Shown: positions 47,383-61,249, numbered from the stretch's first letter. The stretch: DNA of 64,000 bases from Jacaranda mimosifolia (GCA_018894105.1 CM032127.1:4559001-4623000), one strand, 5' to 3'. Translations and numbers: made by a program. The notes: generated by a model not told the origin, from the letters alone.

Positions 47383-50300
47383 TGGCAACACAGTCTAGGG
47401 TTTTTTAAATTCTTTTGGAATTTTCCCTATTTCGGCAAACGACTAGGTTTTTCCCACTCTTCTTTTTCTACTTTTTATATTTTCTTGTGGCAAAGCAATA
47501 AATAGAGTAGTTAGAAGAGGTTTCACAGTTGATTTTGCCCTCTTGCTGCAGCATGTCATCTTTGATTAATTCTTGCCTAGATTCTTGACCACCAAATACA
47601 ACTTCCAATTCTAGTTTTCTTGCTAGTAATTTAATCCTCATCAAGTAGGAATTCATGTAGCATGACATTGTGGTTATATGCAGTTACAATAAAATGTTCA
47701 AGTATATCATAAAGTCCTGTCCATAGCAAAATAAAGTACTTGATCTTAAGATTTTTATCAAAGGTCATACTTTTAGATCAACAATCACAATAACGGCAAT
47801 GATATATTGCATTTTTCATTTGTGCACAATCATACTCTACTAGAATTGAAAAAGTTTGGCATGTCATAGACTCATAGTTGGCAACAAGGTGGAGAGCTAA
47901 TGAAAAGCTTCAGAAGATTCATGCGACAAACAATAGCCACAAAGATCTCATAACAGCCTTCTTAAGTTTAACATTGCTTCAATTTTCAACCAATAATAAA
48001 ATATAAGCTACAATTCTGGGAAATCTAGTTTAATAAAATAGACTTAGTTCCAGAAAATCAGCACACAATCTTTTTCATGAACTAGTTTACCATAATAAAC
48101 TTTAGTTTCAGAAAATCAGCACAGCCATCTTTTCATGAACTGACATGAGAACATGGCATTTCCCATGAACAATCATACACATTAAATGCTTATAAAAATT
48201 CAACAAATTCTTAATCAAAGAAACAAATAATCCAGCTGAAAATGTTATCATATCATAAACAAATACTAAATCTACACAAATGAGAATAAAAATTGAAATA
48301 TATCTTCTTCTTTTTTTTCCTTCGAGGAAATAATGCCTTCTTGGACTGCCACAAATTCAAGCTTAGTATGACTAGAACAAGAAGGACATTTCCTTCTTGT
48401 TTTTGATCTGTTTAAATTTCCACTATATGTCGTATGCAATTGGACTAAGTGCTGGAGACGTCAGCATAAGGGATAGAGATACTGACAGGAGAATTTCAAT
48501 TACAGTAGTAACCTCCTCTTTTGATAAATAAAAAAATATTTTTAATTTTATATGGTTATATTATTTAATCCGATTCTCCAACAATCAGCATTTTTCCATT
48601 TTTAATTGCTCAACATGATTAGAATCAGTTGGTGAAACAAAGAACTTGGACCTTTTATAAAGTCATAAAAACACAGCCCGAAGAGGACAGAAAAGCCCCA
48701 TACCTTCCTCTCATTGTTTCAGTTTTCCTTTCATTTCATGCTCCTTTTTGGCCAAACAGCTTTTTGGCTTACTTGTTCATGAGTGTTCTACAATGGCTCT
48801 ATGTCAGCATCTGTAGCAAAAAACATAGTTAGCTTATTACTATTTCAGAGAAATTTATCTGCTGAGATAGTGAAATCAGTTTTAGTCTAGAAATAAATAA
48901 GGGCAAAAGTTTGTTTAAGGAATTAAATACAGAAGTTCACTCTGCAGAAGTCATTTGCACTAATGTAATAACAATAAACAGCATCACACTATACGTGCAT
49001 TGCAAAGTTTGATGATAAATTGCTACAATTGGCAGTTCTATGCCATGTTTGAATCTTGCATTTCAATGAAGAAAATTAATTAGTGTTTCTTAAGTCGCAT
49101 AAACAAAAATAGGAAGAACTTAAGAATGGAAGCGGATAATTTCTATTTTTGGTGTTCCTGATAGGACTGACCTTTATACCATATAAAAAAGGAAACCCCT
49201 TTACAAACTCAAAATGGACATTATATCATGCTACACCGAATTTTGAACCACTAATTATACCATTGATTTTCAATTTAATATGAAATGGGCTATTCTTTAT
49301 CTATACTATATAACAAATTGTATGTTTTATTATTTATTAATACAATTAGCATTAATACTATGATAATTTGCATCAATAAATGCAGAAACAGCGCAGCACA
49401 ACGACTAATTAAGATATCAAACTAGTTTCAGAGCTAATGCTAATTTACATAATATGGAGATTTCCTCGATACAAAAATACCAAATCATCTTATTGGACTT
49501 CAAGTAATCCTGTTTACACCACCAATACTATCATTCATTGGTAAATCAATTGAATAGCACTAATAACATTAAGATCATTTCTTTTGCTGCATTTAACATG
49601 CAATGTCCAATCAACTGCATCTCTGCAGCATTCAGAAGCAGCAAATGAGTTCTCAGTGATACAATTAATCATCAGATATCTTTACAAGTCCTTCCATTTC
49701 CAATGGTCATGCTCGATGATCAAACAGATAATTTCCAATTTAATTTGAATTTTATAATACTTCTTCTCTAGTCCATTTTATTTCAAGTCAACCAAGTTTG
49801 TGTAGCATACTTTTTGTTATTATGAATTCAAATTTTAAGTAATAATCTTGTGTGATTTTTAATTGGCAATGTTTTGGATCTGGATTTCGCCTAATTTTGG
49901 AGTTATTTGAAATTTTCATTCTAATATACAAATCTTTCTACCAAATGCAAATGTTTAGATTGAAGAATTCAGGAGTTAAGGTTTCAGATTCATAATACCA
50001 GTGGAGTTGTTTGGATAAGTTTGACCTAATATTGATTTCAAATCTTTTGGTGTAAAGTTTCAACTATTTTTTCATAATAATGTGAATTCTCATACTCATC
50101 TGATAATGTGAATTCTCATTTTTTTCATGCACAGTTCCTAATTCTGACCATTTTTCCCAAATTCAAATCAGTCAACAAAACTAAAGTAAAATTACAGAAT
50201 AAAATTTGAAATAAAACCAGCATTTTGACAGATAAATTTCCAATTCGACTTCTCCACAAGAAGTTGCATCTGGCAAACAAGCAAGCAAGCGTACGATGCG

Positions 50301-51257
50301 ACCCAAAAAAAAAGGCACATGAAAACAAATACATTTGTGGGGAAATAAGAAATTAAAATTAAATTAAAATTTTATATATATATATATATGTAAAGAAAGG
50401 AACAGGCCTGACTGCTGCTGCGCCATTGTGGATAACATCCAAAACACACCGCATTTGCCCTTCTCCTTTTCAACTCTGATCCGAATTAAAAAAAAAAAAA
50501 ACAATAATAGAGCAAAAAACCTGCTGCAGCTTACACCAATCCCCTTCCGCCGCAGTTGCCCTCAGATGGTTTTGACGAATCGAATTCTTCCACATTCTTT
50601 TCTCCATAACTATATACATATCCACACAATAAATATTCATAGTTAGCCCCCCCTTTTTCTCATTGGATTCCGTTCACACCACCGCTGCGAAAAATGTCCG
50701 TTTCCCATTATTATAATGTTGATGATGAGCGAATTGAGATATCAATCAAGTTGCCAAATGTGGGGGAAAACTAAGAAATCAGAAAGTAAGAATTGATTCG
50801 ACTGGTTTTTCTTCTGATAAATATTTTTGCAGGAGAGCATAGTGGGCGCTGGTGATCTTTCTTTTACGGCTTCAAAATGTGAATGGAGAACTTTACTGCA
50901 GTTATGAGAGGATAAGACTAACAGACAGTGGACATTGACTGGTATTTTATATTTAGCTTGATAATTATTAAATTAAAAAGACAAATTCTGTATAAGTAGT
51001 TTTTGTTTTTTTTTTTTTTGGATTTATTTAAATGGGAAAACAGTATCTTCCCCCTTCCATTAAAAAGTAAGAAGAAAAATAACATACAGTTTATCTATCA
51101 AAATATGAAATTGTAAACTAAATTAGCTATAAAGCAACAAAATTGAATTTTTTAATTAAAAAATCATCGTTGGTTAATAAATTAACTCAATTTTTAATTA
51201 TTATAGATAAGCATTAAATAATCAATAATCAGGTAGCTAATGCAGTTAGAATTATTG

Positions 51258-51365
51258 CCGATTACCTAAGGTCCAATGATATAAGTCTCTAACATAATAA
51301 AAGTGGTTAGAGGTTCAAATTCTAACAAACTTCTAATGCATATGTGTTTAAATAAATTAAAAAAA
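51258..51365 (+). repeat. SINE-like repeat fragment
   Basis: A stretch with TAAGGTCCAATGATATAAGT, then a B-box-like GGTTCAAATTC (51312-51322) inside the inverted pair GTTAGA..TCTAAC, then ATATGTGTTTAAATAAATTA and an A run. It resembles the fragment at 7448-7560 on the other strand. Confidence 0.4.
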
Positions 51366-52699
51366 TTCCAATTTTAAATCATCTTTTGAAAAATGAAGAG
51401 AAGGTTTAAAAGAGATATCCTTTAATTTTGAAAATAAAAGTTTTTTTTTTTTTTTTATGTTTTTCAATATTAAGTTGGTGTAATCTTATGATTTTGTGAA
51501 TAGATATATCTTCTCTAAATAATTGTTTCATCTGAATACTATTTTTTATGTAAATAGATGTCCGTTTTATTGAAATTATGAAATTATTTTGTTAAGTGTT
51601 TATAAAAGAGTTATGTGACATCTTTGGGTGTTTTCTACCTAACAACTTATATTTAATTCCATTGTATATATTATTTTGATTCAAGCCTTTTCTTAAAGTA
51701 TTAATTAATTATTGTTCATGATATTAAGAATACAAAAAGTTATTTAGCAAAATAAGGATGAAATTAAAAAATCATTGTTCTAGTCAGATAAATAAATATT
51801 ATTTAAAGAACTCAATGTTTTATTTTGTGGGTTTACATTTTCATCACATAAACTTGAGTTTAAGATGATAAAATAGAACGACAATCCAGTTATCGAAAAT
51901 ACGTACTGTCTCACTATACACCATGCCTCGTTTACTTTATGTGACTGGATGAGAAATGATTGATGAGATATAAGATGAAATGAATAATGAGATTAAATAA
52001 TTAAACACATATCATATATACTTCATAGGATTGTTCAAATGATAAATTAATCAATAACAGTCATAACATGTGTATTTTTGATAGATTATTATTTATAACA
52101 TATATCTTACCAATATACCCTTTGTTCCTAAAGATAAAAAAATATCCTATTATAAGTATTAAAATTATTCAATACGAGTTATTAATAAATTTATGTTTTT
52201 TATAATTGAAATTTTTTAATATTTCATCAACCAAATTAATAAGTTAAATAAAACAAAATGTTGGATTTATTCAAGTAAATGTCGTTTGTCCATGAATTTA
52301 TTAGTTTAATTGAATTTTGTTTTACTTCAATCTCCACGACAAAATTAGTTTTATTTTTATTATATTTAAGTAAATTGATTTTATTTTTACATTTGTCAAC
52401 CGAATTAATATTTTAGATAAAATAAAATATTAAGTTTATTCAAATAAATATCGTTTGATGGGAAGTGTAGGATATCTGATGTAATTTGTCTTGAGGCTAC
52501 ACTAATATTTTGGACATTGTATTATGATTAATAAATGCCAAATGAGGTGGGAACCTTCTGGAATGTCTCATGCTATAATGAGCAATTTTAGTATTGAGCA
52601 AGAAAATAGTATTATGCTTTTATTAAATAAAGTATACATAATATTAAATTGAATAAAATGGTATGTTCAACCTAATAACTTAAGAAAAAGAAGGAGGGC

Positions 52700-52719
52700 G
52701 GGGGGGGGGGGGGGGGGGG
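52700..52719. repeat. G20 homopolymer
   Basis: Twenty consecutive G residues preceded by a G/A-rich lead-in. Confidence 0.8.
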
Positions 52720-55337
52720 CGTAAAGGATCTTAGGAAAATTTTAAAGGAATAAAAAATTAACATTAATAATTAAGTGATATAGGCCAATACATGAAATTA
52801 TATATAAGTATATGGTGTGAAATAGTCATTGAAGCCAAATGGACTTGGTAGGAGCAAGCGCTTTATATATATATAAGTAAATTATTATATATTTATTTAA
52901 AAAATTAATTTAGTTTTTCTCAAAATAATAAAATTATTTTTTATATTTTATTAAAAATATAATCTCAAAAAATAAATATTTCTTGGCATTAGATAATTTT
53001 ATTTATGTTATATATTGTAGATTTGTAGATTTTATATCAAAACTTTTAACTTATTTTATTTTATCAAACTCTTATAATTATAATTATAATTAATTACACA
53101 ATTTTTATTACTACCGTCTTGTAAAATTCAAAAATTAGTTTATTCAAATACTTTAAAAACTTATAAAATTAAAATCTAATATTTTATAAATTAAAAAAAA
53201 TACTTTATAAGTTTTTCTAATAATTTAGTCAAAATGCTCCCTAAGACAACTAATAATGATTTAAAATATATATATATATAGATTGCGTATTCCACTCAAA
53301 GAAAACATCACATAGGAATCTTCTTATCTTGGTTGTAACTTGAGAAATTCGATCATAAGTTGCCTATATTGTCTTTATATCTCACGTCAAATTTCTAAAT
53401 TAAAGACAAGAGAAAAAAAAATTAAAAATTATCTATAAAAATACAGTAGCGAGGTGGTCCCTAATTAATTGATGTGGAATTAATTGCGATACATAAATAT
53501 GTTTTGAGGATGAGACAAGGAATTGGGTGGTCCAGTTTCAGATAGCTTCGTAAGTCTATGTTGATCCTTTTTACGGTGAGTTATTTTCGGGTTAGAGCTG
53601 TAGCTATGGTGTTTATTCTACATGAGTGCCTAGGGCCCTAGTGGACCTTAGACTTGTCCAAGTGCTTCAAAAGTATACTTTATTTTACTTGCATATGTGG
53701 TACCTATGATGAAATGCTAACTAAAAAATTCTTTAAAATAAACTTTTATACATAAAAAATTCACGAAATTATTTTTTATTACAAAAAGATTAAATTAAGA
53801 GTTTTTTTTCCCCAAATATTTTCTTACTTTTAAAAAGAGTGTATTTTTTTTATAAATTCTCAAACATCTTATACATTATTTTTTAAAAATATATAAAATC
53901 AGCTTACTACCCTCTTAATTTAGTTTATTATTTTACTTATGTTGTAGTTTTTGGTAACTTGAGTATTTTCAAAATATAAATTTAGTTGAAGATTGACAAA
54001 TAGTTTTAAATGAAGTAATATAAGTTGTGTAAATCAACATTGAATGTTATAGCAAAATTAATCATCAAACGACTCAATTTCACAAGATATTATTCTAATG
54101 ATATTTGTGATTGGATTTTTATTTTTATGAAAGAAAAAATATCTTAGCACATGAGACAAGAAAGCAATTTTTAAAATAGTATCAATACCTTTAATTTTAC
54201 TAGCATGCAGCAAGTACTTGATACCATTATAAATTCTCCAATTGAGGGGCTTGAGAATAAACATATAATTGGCAATTCCATAGACGATGCCATTCGATTA
54301 TGCTCAAATCAATTGCTAACATGAAGGTCTAGCTCCGCAGAGTATTGTCTCATTAGCACTTATAATGGGAATGTTATTTTTATGAAAAACGTTTTAACAT
54401 ATGAGAAAGATTAACATTTTATAAATAATTTTAAATCCTTTCACTCGTGCAATTAATTAATATGGAAAAAATCTTGATATTGTTTAATTTTATTTTATAA
54501 TTATTTTTACCATAAAATAATTTCTATAAATTATAAGAATATTTTATAAGGTTTTTTTATTCAGACGCACAACATTATTACCCATTAAAATCGAGAAAAT
54601 ATAATTTAACTTGGACGAGGAGCATGAAATTCTTCAAGTTTCCGTTCTCTGCTGTTGCATGCGTGCAATGAATCAGCTGCTGTGCATTCAAATATCTGAA
54701 AACAGATTAAAAGAAAACATTATTAAATCAGTTGCCGGGCTGAGGTATCCCCATCTTAATTTTGTGGTCATCTCTTTTGGTCCGTTTATCATTGTGAATT
54801 GAGATTCAACTGTATTCTTCGCGTAAAGGGATTGGTCTTCATGGTTTCTTATTGGCTGCAACTTGTCCTTCCAGGTCCAACAAGTCTGTTAACTTCACAT
54901 TCTAGAATGCTCGACAGTTTCACATTTACTACTCTCTAATTTCCTCTCCCTTAGCTCTTGCTTGGGTGCTGCTTTGAACAACTGTGAGTGAAACACAAAT
55001 CAAAAATATTCCCCAGGCTTGGATCCAAAAATACAGTTGCTTTTACCATGACTAGGCATATACTATCAAGGATTGATATTTTAATTAATTCGAGCATTCT
55101 TCAAAACAAATGCATTATTAAAGTAGAAATTCATAACTTCAACTCACTGTCCGACAATTTCGAAAAAAAAATTCAGATTCAAACCCAAGCAACATCAAAT
55201 ATAATAATTTATAATGTTTTTATACATGTAAATACCCCAAAGAAGAGTGAGGAAAGTAAAAAAGAAACCCAAATAACTGCCCTTTAGCCCATGTCCACTT
55301 GCTTTTATTTATTATTTATTTATTTATGCACATGTAC

Positions 55338-55686
55338 TGTAAAAAATAATAATTTTTGAGTCTAATTCACTATAAAAGCTAGCTCAATAGGTGATAATTA
55401 TTCAATATCATTTATAGAGACCACTATTTATTTACTTAATTGATGTGGAAATCCAATACACTCCACGCATGCCCAAGAATGAATATCTGGAGTATGGAAT
55501 GATATGAAATTGGTGGCCTAATAACTCTGAGTAATCCAACATTAGGAATGAATGGCTCTGATAACATGTCAAATAATGGACTTTGAGCTTAACTCACCCC
55601 AAAAGTTAGCTTAAATGGTGATGATTGTCCAATACCATACATAAAGATCACTATTTATTTACTTAATTAATACGGGAATTTAAAAC
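55338..55686 (-). mobile_element. TRIM (terminal-repeat retrotransposon in miniature)
   Basis: Two direct repeats of about 120 bp, 55338-55460 and 55567-55686, begin TGT and end ACA on the plus strand and share ATAGAGA/CATAAAGA..CCACTATTTATTTACTTAAT-type blocks. Between them lie about 105 bp with no coding capacity. The bases GCTCTGATAACA at 55555-55566 abut the right repeat and are one base from the inverse of the tRNA-Met primer site TGGTATCAGAGC, so the element runs right to left. No clean 5-bp duplication remains. TRIMs are mobilised by proteins of other LTR elements. Confidence 0.7.
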
Positions 55687-55738
55687 ATATGCTAGAAATT
55701 TGTTAAGTTTCACATTTTGTGTGTGTGATTTATATTGA

Positions 55739-58164
55739 CACTACAAGAAAATTCACATTTATGGTATTAACTTGGTGATATTTTATAATATAATGACATA
55801 AAAAAATATTGTGGTGATTGTTATAAAAGAATATCACTATAATTTAATATTTGGTCGCACTTAATATCTAAATGACAAACAAAATAGTGACATTTAATTA
55901 AAAATGCCAAAATAAATGTATTTCAAAGGCATTTAGCTAGTGCCACTAATTTTTTTTCGAAAAATGCCACTAATATATGGTTATAGTGTCGTTTGAAGAA
56001 AAATGTCATAAAGTATTTAGTGGCACCAAGTTAGTAGCATTTATAATGTATGACACACAAAAATAAAATAGTAATAATCATAAAAAAAATGTCACTATAA
56101 TAAAATATTTAGTGGCATTTGATTATTAAATGACATATAAAATAGAGGCATTTGATAAAAATACCAACAAAATATAATTTGAAGGCATTTAACTAGTGCC
56201 ACTAATTTTTCTTAAAAACATGTCACTCATATTTATTTATAGTGGCACCTAAAAAAATGCCACAAAATATTTAGTAGTACTAACTTAGTGACATTCAATA
56301 GTATAATGGCACATAAGAGTAATATGGTGATAATTGTTGGAAAATATCATTGTAATACAAGATTTAGTGACATTTGATTAATAAGTAACAAAAAAATATT
56401 GACATTTGATTGGAAATACCCACATAAATATATTTGCAAGACATTTAAATAGTGCCACTAATTTTTATAAAAAAAATGCTATTCATATTTATTTATGGTG
56501 TCATTTATAAAAAGTACCGTAAATTTTTTAGTAGCACTAATTTAATGTTGTTTTACAATATAGTGTTACTTAGTAGTAATTGATTAATAAATGTTATAGA
56601 AACGTAATTTTATTGAAATTACTAACATAACTATATGTTAAAAGCATTTAACTAGCAATACGACTTCTTTTTCTGAAAAAAAAAAGAAGGAGAAAAACAT
56701 AACTCATAATTTAGTTATGGTGTAACATAAAATAAATATCACACAAAACTAGATAAAATATATATAGTTATTAATAATTGCAAAATATACAGTTTTATAT
56801 CTTATCATGATGCATTGATTAAATTAACTACTTAAATATAATTTTAATGTATCGACTAAATTAATCATATTTTTCAAGAAATATAAAAAACTAAGGCTAT
56901 GTTTGGTTAATGAAACCAAACATGTGCCTTCCTTTTCTCCCAAAATGGGTTTCTAAAATGACCAGATTGTCCTTGCAATTTAACTGGCAAATGACCAAAA
57001 ACCCCATATTCTTTACATCACAATCATTACCAATCACATATACATACATTTACATATCACAAGTTTATTACTATATCATAATAAAAAATACTACTAAAAT
57101 CCATTTACACCCTCAAACCCCAACAAAAAAGCATTGATTTGACTGCTACAGTAGAATTTGTCCCCTCCCAAAATATAAACAAACATATTAAATTTTTCCA
57201 AAACAATTTTCTTACTATTCCCAAATCATAAACAAACATAAATCACATTCCCCAATATAAATTTCACATTCCCTAACCTCACTCCCAAAACTCATTCTCC
57301 CAAAACATATAATCCAAAATACATAATTTGTAAACAAACATTACCTAAGTTTTTGCCCATTTTTCCTCCTCACCTATAAATTATATTTCTGAATATTTTC
57401 TATCTCTAAATTTAATGTCTCAAACTTTTTCAAATGTATTGTTTAATATAATAATTTCGAGCATATATTTAAATAATTGAGAAAATATGCTTTTAAAGTA
57501 TAAAAATATAATAATATTTTTGAATATTTATAATGAACATTTGGCGGATAGTTTGACAGTAAACTCATATCTTTCTAAGTAAACTATCGCAGGTTCGAGT
57601 CTTATATAGAGCAATTGGAGGATGTTGGAGTCCCATAATATGGCTATTAGTGGTAGATTAAGATGTCATTCAAATGAATCTTTTTTGCCATTTAATTTGG
57701 CATGTTATTTAATTAATTTTTATGGCATGTTATTATGTCATCTAAAGAATTTTTTAGTGCATTTTAACATCACTATATGCATTATTTATGGCATGTTAGC
57801 ATGTCATTTAAAATTATTTTTTTGATATTTTAATGTCATTTATTGTACTTTTGTAGCGTATTATTTTGTCATTTAAAGGAATTTCGGTAACATTTTAATA
57901 TGTCACTACATACATTTTTAGTGGCATATTAGCATGCCATTTAAAATTTTCTTTAATGGCACTTTGGCATGTTATGTAATGCATTTTTGTGGCATTTTAA
58001 TGTGCCATCTAATAATTTTTTCTTGCATTTTATTAATGTTACAATAGAGAAGTTACACCGCTACAAGTGATACTTTTAAAAAATATCATTAAATATAAAA
58101 TTTTACTATAATACTATTTAAGTTGCACTTTTTAATGCCACTAAATACAATTTTTGTTGTAGTG
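55739..58164. mobile_element. Non-autonomous CACTA (En/Spm) transposon
   Basis: The left end is CACTACAAGAAAATTCAC and the right end, inverted, is CACTACAACAAAAATTG. TGA is duplicated on both sides (55736-55738, 58165-58167), the 3-bp duplication of this superfamily. The first kilobase is filled with copies of TAGTGGCA/TGCCACTA in both orientations, the usual subterminal transposase-binding repeats; GGCATTTTAATG-like repeats fill the right side. No transposase frame exists in 2,426 bp. A 451-bp MITE is nested at 56895-57345. Confidence 0.9.
56895..57345. mobile_element. Tourist-like MITE (family A) nested in the CACTA element
   Basis: Left end GGCTATGTTTGGTTAATG and inverse right end GGTAATGTTTGTTTACAAAT are the terminal inverted repeats; TAA flanks both sides (56892-56894, 57346-57348). 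The interior includes CCCAACAAAAAAGCATTGAT and CTGCTACAGTAGAATTTGTC, a core shared with the other family A copies. Confidence 0.85.
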
Positions 58165-58541
58165 TGAGCCAATGACCACGAGAAACTAATTTAATAATTT
58201 AAAAAACTACTCTTTAGCCCCTTGTCCACTTGGTTAAGCCTAGTCTCCCCTCTCAAAGGGGGGAAAGGGCGGTGTGCGCATGGTTTGCTTGTAGGTGGGG
58301 CAAACTAAATTATGACTTATGAGATGGTCCCCAGTTTTCCCCCACTAATTGCGGAAAGTGACCTTACATTTGTGTGATTTGAAAGCAAGGCGGTCTGCAT
58401 GCTCATTCACACCTTCCTGCCCATTCAATTAAATGAACCCACAGCCACTCTTGGTTATGTCCTTTTCCTTTCTACCCGCATATGTAGTTTTGTTCTCTAA
58501 ATTCGGAGGTCCAAATAATACCATGTACCTAGAATTCTTTA

Positions 58542-58974
58542 GGTAATATTTGTATATGAATTATATGTTTTAAAATATATATTTTAAGAGAATAAATTTT
58601 GAAAGTGGAGTTAAAAAATATGAAATTTGTGTTGGGAATGTGATGTATGTTTGTTTATATTTTGAAAATAGTAAGAAAATTATTTTGAAATTTTTTGATA
58701 TGTTCGTTTATGTTTTGGGATAAGACAAATTCGACTGTAGTGGTCAAATCAATACTTTTTATTAAATTTTTGGGATGAAAATCGAATTTAGTGATTTTTT
58801 TTATTGTTAGAATAATAATAAAATATATATGATATTTATGTATATATTGAAAAATGAAATTTTTTTGGGGATAATGAAATATAGAAGATGACATTTTGAA
58901 AATTTAATTCGATATTTTGGAAAAAAAAAAAATGGATGTTTGAATGTTTTGCCAAAATGTAACTAAACATAATC
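58542..58974. mobile_element. Tourist-like MITE, family A, reverse orientation
   Basis: Left end GGTAATATTTGTATATGAAT and inverse right end GATTATGTTTAGTTACATTT are flanked by TTA on both sides (58539-58541, 58975-58977). Read on the minus strand, the interior follows that of the MITE at 56895-57345, including the CTACAGTCGAATTTGTC core. Confidence 0.8.
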
Positions 58975-58977
58975 TTA

Positions 58978-61249
58978 ATTTCTTAACAAACATATCATTA
59001 AATTACACTTGAAACTTCTAGTACGATTCACTATAGCTAGCACATAATTTACAATTCACAAAAGAGTTATTATTCATTTAATAGTTAGGCGAAGCTTGAC
59101 ATTTCTAGGATTCTTAAGTATTAATTAAAAGTCGTCAGTTTGTACATTAACACATTAAGTTAAGTCCCGCAATGAGTGCAACTCTTATGTTTATTTATTA
59201 TTATTAAATTTAAAACTCTAAACAGACTCTCGATGATAAGTTGAGAAGGTAAAGATAATATCAAATCACATGCTCTTTGTGCCTCAATAATACACGTGCT
59301 ACAATGGCTGAGACAAAAGGTCGCAATCATGTGAGGATGAACTAACCTAGAAAACTAATCCTATAAGTATCTAGAGTTATTTGAATTTATTGTAATTAAA
59401 TGAATTGGATTACAAAAATTGACCAATTTAGAATGCTAATAAATAATCGTCTAAATTGGCCTAATTGAATTCAGTTTACTTGTATTCATCAAGTCGTAAA
59501 TAGATTGGATGGTGTGACCTAAAATTTAAAACACAACAAAAGTTAAGAATTACATAAAATCCCAATAAAAATCTTTCGATACTTAAATCAATGATCGAAC
59601 AAAAGCTCGAAAGCTAAGTCAATGTAAAAATAATAAGAAAAATCATATTTGAATCAAATAGTCTTGAGGTATTTATAATAATATGTCGATTTGATTCTAT
59701 CATATGGAGCTTTAATCAAGAAGTAGAATGATGTCATATGTATTTAATGAAAAATTAAATTTTCAGGTCGTGGATCAGGTCGATCTCCTGATTACATTTG
59801 ACTCTTATCAAATACTTTGCAACCTTCTCGTTAAAAAAATATTAACAATGCCCTAGGTTCTCAAATGTATACTATTTTTAAGAAAAACAAAAATATTGAG
59901 AATATTATGGACTTGAATCCTCCTGTTAATTTTGGACCGGAAGGGTTTGTGCAGGCCATGGAGACACGGATGTGCCACAACGGATTTATTGTCCCTTTCT
60001 TTGTAGCCCACGTGGAGCCCTTCCTCCCATTGCCTCAGACCCTTCCCCACCTTTCATCTCCGCATAGCCGTTGATACAGACTCGTACTACCCCTCCTGTG
60101 CTTGCAGATGGTCCCACCACTTTCAAGCGTCCCATTATTTATTAGCTGCTACTTTTCCTTGACCTTTTCTTAACCATTGCAGAGATGGTGTAAGTGGCAT
60201 ATGGTATAATACTATAATGGTATAATTTTTTCATATAATATGAAAAAATAAAAAATTTAAATCTTAATAAATTTTAATGAATGTGTGTATAAATTAAAAA
60301 AAAAATTATTGAAGAGATGGTTGGCCATAGACTACTTATTCAGCTTTTTAATTAAATCAGAAACAAATTATTCACCAATTCTTAAATTCAAAATTTTATG
60401 ATAAAGGTTATCATCAATTCTTTGGAAGAATATATAATCATCCGTGTAAATATTAGTGATTTAGAGAAGAATTATTGGCCATGTGCCCTCTAATAATTCA
60501 CTAAAAGTTTGTTAATTCCGATTAAATTTTTAATACCCCTTATTTACTTATTAGAAAAATAATTAATGCCCCCCCCCCCCCCCATTCTTTTGGTAAACCT
60601 TTCTTTTAATTTCTTCCCAGTGAAAATTGAAAGCTCATAAAATATTTGAGTAAAATAAATTATATTTTCAAAGCTCATAAATATTTGAGTAAAATAAATT
60701 ATAAAAAACTTAAATATATTAACACCAAATAAATTATACAAAGCTTAAAATATATTAATAATAATTTTGTAATTGACATGATTGTAATTAAAAGAGTTTG
60801 TTAATTAAATTTTTTTAAATAAGTTAATACTTCTTATATTTTTCCAAAAAAAAAAAAAGTAATTGTAAGATTGCAACATATTATTTCGAGAAGTTATCAT
60901 TTAAAAAAAAAAAAAAATTATCAAATATTTTAGAATGTTATACAAGTTCGTTGCATGGCAGGCGCTTTACCCTTTTTTTTTTTTCCCCCATATGGATAAT
61001 AGAACGTTTGATAACATTTCAAGGAAAGATTACAGAAATATTGGAATGGATATTGTTGCTCCAATAATTATTATTGACACTCTTAGAAATACATTCCTTC
61101 CATAAAATAATTATAAAACGTTATAAAAGAAAGTGAAAAACTATATTCAGACAATGATGGGACTACGATGATGGCCCAGAAGGTTGGGCTCTGCTTTCCT
61201 ATGCTTTTCACAAATATTTTCTAACTTAATTTTTTTTTTCAAAATAAAG
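58978..61249. other. Intergenic AT-rich DNA, no gene seen
   Basis: One less AT-rich patch at about 59920-60130 contains a CACGTG G-box (60010-60015) and an open frame without family motifs. A degraded A-rich repeat lies near 60190-60305. A C15 run is at 60569-60583, followed by a local direct repeat (AAAGCTCATAAA..ATTTGAGTAAAATAAATTA, about 60630-60700). Confidence 0.45.
60569..60583. repeat. C15 homopolymer
   Basis: Fifteen consecutive C residues. Confidence 0.8.

Larger units (their letters stand above)
47388..55337. other. About 8 kb with no recognised gene
   Basis: AT-rich DNA with microsatellites (TA near 50374-50388, G20 at 52700-52719), a SINE-like fragment (51258-51365) and a direct repeat of about 55 bp near 52240-52290 and 52398-52455. 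Slightly less AT-rich patches at 50400-50930 and 54600-54990 look as if they may be transcribed, but no protein is recognised. Confidence 0.45.

Noticed and set aside
55338..55686. Plain tandem repeat instead of a TRIM
   Set aside because: The primer-site-like word directly beside one repeat and the TG..CA ends fit a small LTR element better.
57560..57610. tRNA-like GGTTCGAGTC word
   Set aside because: The flanking bases do not form a T-arm stem or an acceptor stem, so it is at most a SINE or chance B-box.
59865..60074. 69-codon frame near a G-box
   Set aside because: No recognisable domain; the ATG lies in AT-rich DNA and the frame has no conserved features.
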